A stretch of DNA of 64,000 nucleotides from JACQQW01 sp964520655. Lineage in GTDB: Bacteria; Omnitrophota; Gorgyraeia; Zapsychrales; Fredricksoniimonadaceae. The position numbers and the translations under genes were made by a program. The notes under the pieces were generated by a model. The model made no database searches. It worked only from the letters and a program-made list of their open reading frames with translations, and was not told where the DNA came from. The DNA lies in assembly GCA_964520655.1 (NCBI GenBank), contig CAZFNI010000005.1, forward strand, positions 83,258 to 147,257, in the 5' to 3' direction. Below, piece by piece: positions 60,302 to 64,000 of this stretch (its first letter is position 1; each line of letters starts with the position of its first letter).

Positions 60302-62539
60302 ATGATGACTTCGAATACCAATAACCACATTATAAACATCGTTCTATTAACTGACTGCTTATCTGATTTGACAGGCGGTGCTGAAAAACAAATTTATGAA
60401 CTAACAAAAGGTTTGAATAAAGAATTTTATAAAGTTTTTATTGTTACTCTTGACGAATGTGGTGAAACTCCAAGATCATTCATTACTAGTGTTGGTGGAA
60501 AAATTTTGGAATATAAACTAGAACGAATATACAGCATTGATGGAATGATAAAAGGTGTTGGTTTCTTTCTATTTCTTAAAAAATACAAAATCGACATTTT
60601 GCTCACATACCATTTTGGTTCTGATGTTTGGGGAACTTTCTGGGGTCATCTTGCAGGAGTTAGGACGATAATCTCCAACAGACGAGACATGGGCTTTTGG
60701 CGTAATAACCTACACATTCTGGCCTATAAATTCATCAACCGCTGGGTCAATAAGATCATCGTTGTTTCATCATCGATTAAAGACATGATCATCCACAAGG
60801 AAGGGTATCCTTCTGGACGAATAGAGGTCATTTATAACGGGGTGGAATTCACCAAACAGTTAGTCAAGGACCTGTCAACTATCCGAAGATCACTGGAGAT
60901 CAACGACAATGAGATCGTGATCGTTCATGTAGCTAATCTAAAGCCTGTCAAAGGACATAAGTACTTACTGGAAGCTTTTGCGTCTTTATGTCACCAGCAC
61001 CCAGATCTTAAATTACTCTTAGTTGGCAGAGACGACCTAAATGGTGAACTTCAAAGCATGGCCCGCCGTTTCGGTGTTTTGGGAAAAACACTGTTTTTAG
61101 GGCAACGTAAAGATGTTGCCGACTTGCTGGCCATCGCGGATATTTGTGTTCTGCCGTCATTAAGCGAAGGGATGTCCAATGCAGTCCTGGAATATATGTC
61201 TGCGGGTAAGCCTGTCATTGCTACTAAAGTTGGCGGCAATCCGGAATTGATCCAGGACGGCTTTAACGGATTACTCGTTGAAAAAGAAAACTACAAACAG
61301 TTAGAGAACGCACTTCAGATCCTCATCAACGATCCGGGAAAACGAACTCTGATGGGAAGCAATGGCCAAGCTCGCGTACGGCAGGAGTTCTCTTTGCCAA
61401 CCATGATAGAAAGGTATGAAACCGTCTTTCATGAGATCAAAGTCCTACATCTGATCAGCAGCGGAGGACTGTTCGGTGCGGAACGTGTGATCTTGAATCT
61501 AGCAAGCATCCGGAACGGTGTTCATGCGATCGTAGGCGCCATCCATAACGACCACAATCCGCATCTGGAGATCATTGAGCATGCCTCACGGCAGGGGATT
61601 GATACGGTGACCTTTCCATCCAACGGCAAACTGGACTTAAAAACCATTCAAAGCGTTAAAAAGTTCATCCAACATAATGCCATTAAAGTCCTGCACACGC
61701 ATAATTATAAATCGGATCTGATAGGATTCTCCGCGGCACAGGGGACAGGCGCAAAATGGATCGCCACTCAGCATGGATGGATCAATACGGATCAAAAACT
61801 AAAACTTTATGAGAATTTGGATGCCAGAATATTAAAGTTTGCCATGAAAGTCATAGTGGTCACTCAGGAGAATCTGGATAAATTAAAAAACAATAACTTT
61901 AAGAAAGACCGCGTTGCCCTGGTTGATAATGGTATTCCTATTGGGAAGTTCCAGGCAGATAGAAATGCCTTGATACGGGCCCAGTTTAATTTAGCCCCCA
62001 ATGATATAGGCATTTTGATCGTTGGACGCCTTGCAGAAGAAAAAGGACATGAGATCTTTCTAAAAGCCGCCGCGCAAGCGGTCAAGAAAACTGCAAATGC
62101 CAAATTCATCATTGTAGGAGACGGCGCTCTGCGACAGCAATTGGAACAATTAGTTAATGAATTAAAACTGGCTCCTTATGTTGGTTTTACAGGAATACGA
62201 GAAGATATGCCTGCTGTTTATGCCAGCTGCGACATCTTGGTCAATGCCTCCTATATTGAAGGCTTACCCATGACCATCCTGGAAGCCATGGCTTCGCGCC
62301 TTGCGGTGATCGCGACCAATGTCGGTGCTGTCCCGAATGTGATCCAGGATCAGAAGAACGGAATATTAATAAAGCCAGGAGACATTGATGCGCTGACAGC
62401 GGCAATTCTGCAGCTGGTTGAAGACCAGAACAAAAGAGAGCAATTAGGACAAAATGCCTGTGATACGGTCTGTGCTCACTACAGTGATGCCCTCATGGCT
62501 GAAAAATACAAAAACATCTATAAGGAGTGTATCAATTAA
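60302..62539 (+). CDS. Tandem family 4 glycosyltransferase, two domains
   Basis: 745 residues. Domain 1 (about 10-380) is GT4: GGAEKQIYELTKGLNKEFYK, NRRDMGFWRN, EGMSNAVLEYMSAGKPVIAT. Domain 2 (about 381-745) begins IKVLHLISSGGLFGAERVIL and has EGLPMTILEAMASRLAVIAT, another E-x7-E. Two transferases in one chain could add two sugars in sequence. Composition changes inside: bases before about 60600 are AT-rich (15 of 60 G/C), those after about 60660 are not (26 of 60). AAGGAA precedes the first ATG; ATG 60305 is a second option. Confidence 0.9.
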   Translation: MMTSNTNNHIINIVLLTDCLSDLTGGAEKQIYELTKGLNKEFYKVFIVTLDECGETPRSFITSVGGKILEYKLERIYSIDGMIKGVGFFLFLKKYKIDILLTYHFGSDVWGTFWGHLAGVRTIISNRRDMGFWRNNLHILAYKFINRWVNKIIVVSSSIKDMIIHKEGYPSGRIEVIYNGVEFTKQLVKDLSTIRRSLEINDNEIVIVHVANLKPVKGHKYLLEAFASLCHQHPDLKLLLVGRDDLNGELQSMARRFGVLGKTLFLGQRKDVADLLAIADICVLPSLSEGMSNAVLEYMSAGKPVIATKVGGNPELIQDGFNGLLVEKENYKQLENALQILINDPGKRTLMGSNGQARVRQEFSLPTMIERYETVFHEIKVLHLISSGGLFGAERVILNLASIRNGVHAIVGAIHNDHNPHLEIIEHASRQGIDTVTFPSNGKLDLKTIQSVKKFIQHNAIKVLHTHNYKSDLIGFSAAQGTGAKWIATQHGWINTDQKLKLYENLDARILKFAMKVIVVTQENLDKLKNNNFKKDRVALVDNGIPIGKFQADRNALIRAQFNLAPNDIGILIVGRLAEEKGHEIFLKAAAQAVKKTANAKFIIVGDGALRQQLEQLVNELKLAPYVGFTGIREDMPAVYASCDILVNASYIEGLPMTILEAMASRLAVIATNVGAVPNVIQDQKNGILIKPGDIDALTAAILQLVEDQNKREQLGQNACDTVCAHYSDALMAEKYKNIYKECIN

Positions 62540-63745
62540 ATGATGAATATCTTATTTCTTGCCCCAAGAATCCCTTTACCGGCTGATACGGGAGGGAAGA
62601 TCAGGACGCTCAATATCCTCAAGCAACTGTCCCAAAAAGCTTCCGTAACATTACTGGCATTCACTTTTGAAGATCAGGATAAAACCAATGCCCAGGAATT
62701 AATGAAACTAGGGATCACTGTTGAAATGGTTCCCATGAGTACTGATACCGTTCTTCAGAAAATAACAGGCGTCTTATTGAGTCGAATTCCTTATTCCATA
62801 AGAAAGTATGCCTCACCCGAAATGGAACAAAAATTCAAAGAACTGACCACGAATAATCACTATGACGCGATCCATATTGACCATCTGCATATGGCGCACT
62901 ACATCAGCTCCAACATACCCAGTGTTCTCGATGAACATAATGTTGAATATAAAATATTAGAACGATGCGTGCCGGTTGAGCGATCCCTGATGAAAAAACT
63001 GGTCTTTCAGAACCAGACATCAAAAATGAAAGATTTTGAAACGCAAGCTTTGCGCAAATTTTATGCATGCACCTGTTGTTCCAATGATGATAAAGATATT
63101 TTAGATAACCTTAGTCAGAAGACAGTCCCTGTCCACAGCATCCCTAACGGCGTTGATCTTGGTTTCTTTAGGACGGATAAGACCAATGTCCAGGAAATGG
63201 AAAACTCCATTGTTTTTACAGGTTCCATGGACTGGCTTCCCAATGATGATGCCATCACCTATTTCTGTGACGCCATTCTGCCTCTGATTTGGCAAAAGGA
63301 TCCTCAGATAAAATTGTATGTGGTCGGCAAGAAGCCGTCAGCATCCGTAAAAAAACTCTCCCAATCTGATCCCCGCGTGATCGTAACGGGAAGGGTTGAT
63401 GATGTTCGGCCATATGTTGAGCGTTCCAGGATATTCATCGTTCCGCTGCGTATCGGCGGGGGAACGAGGCTTAAGATCCTGGAAGCCATGTCCATGAGAA
63501 AAGCGATCGTCTCAACAACCATCGGCGCAGAAGGCATTGAATGCCAAGATGGTTTAAACATCGCTTTAGCGGATACCCCGGAAAGCTTTGCCGCCAAGAT
63601 CATTGAACTTTCGAAAGACCCTAACCGCGTCAGCGCGATGGGACAAAAAGGACACGAGCTTGTCACTCAAAAATACGACTGGAATATCATTGGCGAGAAA
63701 TTGATCACCATCTACAAAGAGGCCATTCATGCGCGTCGTCATTAA
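62540..63745 (+). CDS. Family 4 glycosyltransferase (exosortase/EPS-associated type)
   Basis: 401 residues. Begins MMNILFLAPRIPLPADTGGK and later has PNGVDLGFF, IVFTGSMDWLPNDDAITYF and the GT4 core RIGGGTRLKILEAMSMRKAI; this matches the PEP-CTERM/EpsH-associated TIGR03087-type sugar transferases. ATG 62540 follows one base after the previous stop. It supports the locus being exosortase-type EPS. Confidence 0.88.
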   Translation: MMNILFLAPRIPLPADTGGKIRTLNILKQLSQKASVTLLAFTFEDQDKTNAQELMKLGITVEMVPMSTDTVLQKITGVLLSRIPYSIRKYASPEMEQKFKELTTNNHYDAIHIDHLHMAHYISSNIPSVLDEHNVEYKILERCVPVERSLMKKLVFQNQTSKMKDFETQALRKFYACTCCSNDDKDILDNLSQKTVPVHSIPNGVDLGFFRTDKTNVQEMENSIVFTGSMDWLPNDDAITYFCDAILPLIWQKDPQIKLYVVGKKPSASVKKLSQSDPRVIVTGRVDDVRPYVERSRIFIVPLRIGGGTRLKILEAMSMRKAIVSTTIGAEGIECQDGLNIALADTPESFAAKIIELSKDPNRVSAMGQKGHELVTQKYDWNIIGEKLITIYKEAIHARRH

Positions 63746-64000
63746 AATCATTGTCATCGTTTTGATCCTTGCGATCGCTGCTGCAACGCCGTTTGTCGGC
63801 CTGAAAGTTGCCAAAAAGATCAAACGGTATTTCACAAAACCCAGGATGTATGAAACAAAGGAGATCTTAAAGACTATCCCGTCGATCCCCAATACTGGCG
63901 GCGTCAAGATCTTCACAGCATCCAGCCTGGACCGTATTTTCCAGGATGGACGGACATTACTTAAACCTTCTTTTTCCGACAAGGCAGTACTCGCAGCTGC
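63729..64000 (+). CDS. Membrane-anchored protein, start only (partial)
   Basis: The gene runs off the window end after 90 codons. Start ATG 63729 overlaps the preceding gene by 17 bases. The start MRVVIKIIVIVLILAIAAAT is a membrane anchor or signal, then KKIKRYFTKPRMYETKEILK and a periplasmic region. No family can be read. It is probably part of the same polysaccharide operon. Confidence 0.6.
   Translation, partial: MRVVIKIIVIVLILAIAAATPFVGLKVAKKIKRYFTKPRMYETKEILKTIPSIPNTGGVKIFTASSLDRIFQDGRTLLKPSFSDKAVLAA

Noticed and set aside
1..64000. tRNA genes, CRISPR arrays, insertion sequences
   Set aside because: Gaps between genes are at most about 150 bases; none holds a cloverleaf, direct-repeat array or transposase.

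Overview
This window is a dense bacterial chromosome segment with almost no intergenic space. I see no tRNA, rRNA, CRISPR array, insertion sequence or phage gene. Gene content suggests a Gram-negative, PVC-superphylum-like bacterium. It encodes pyruvate:ferredoxin oxidoreductase and a hydrogenase-maturation remnant, but also a complete aa3 oxidase. It has an extended HemC-CobA-HemD fusion and an EPS locus of the kind that accompanies exosortases. An Omnitrophota-like uncultured lineage would fit, but that is an inference from gene content, not from a marker gene.

Region 1 (1-5840) carries the end of hypD, then hypE, nifJ and a dihydroorotate-dehydrogenase-like flavoprotein. Region 2 (5929-13318) is one long forward oxidase operon: a periplasmic protein with a likely type 1 copper site, ctaD, ctaE, ctaF, two tiny membrane proteins, ctaC, ctaA, ctaB and a SCO-DUF420 fusion. 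Region 3 (13289-16302, reverse) converges on it and holds a radical SAM protein, a 7Fe ferredoxin and four small uncharacterised membrane proteins, two of them only 52-53 residues long.

Region 4 (16397-28440) is housekeeping metabolism: a tetrapyrrole-methylase-family methyltransferase, aconitase, GST-like, NUDIX, L,D-transpeptidase, ElbB, leuC-leuD-ilvD-aroC behind a perfect consensus sigma-70 promoter, an SDR and a thioredoxin-like [2Fe-2S] ferredoxin. Region 5 (28576-41473) has an acyl-CoA dehydrogenase, a cNMP-binding/ParA-like/patatin fusion, a haem block (hemC-cobA-hemD, hemB, hemL), a cupin, galE, a VanZ-like protein, ssb and two secreted proteins. The HemC part of the fusion lacks the domain that normally carries the cofactor cysteine.

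Region 6 (41626-64000) is a surface-polysaccharide locus. It contains an export channel, chain-length protein, ExeA-like ATPase, coiled-coil anchor, BY-kinase, epimerase, Wzm/Wzt ABC exporter, many glycosyltransferases, a hexapeptide acetyltransferase and a Wzy/ligase-like protein. A strikingly AT-rich insert (about 57,000-60,600) adds a deacetylase, acyl carrier protein, ketoacyl synthase III and acyltransferase. Its right edge lies inside a double glycosyltransferase gene. No exosortase is present before the window ends.

The points I rate highest are: the truncated HemC in the fusion; the AT-rich acylation cassette with its internal breakpoint; the copper protein that may feed the oxidase; the reverse operon of small membrane proteins; and three apparently leaderless genes sharing TANNNT-N7-ATG, one with a 25-bp palindrome over its -10 box.
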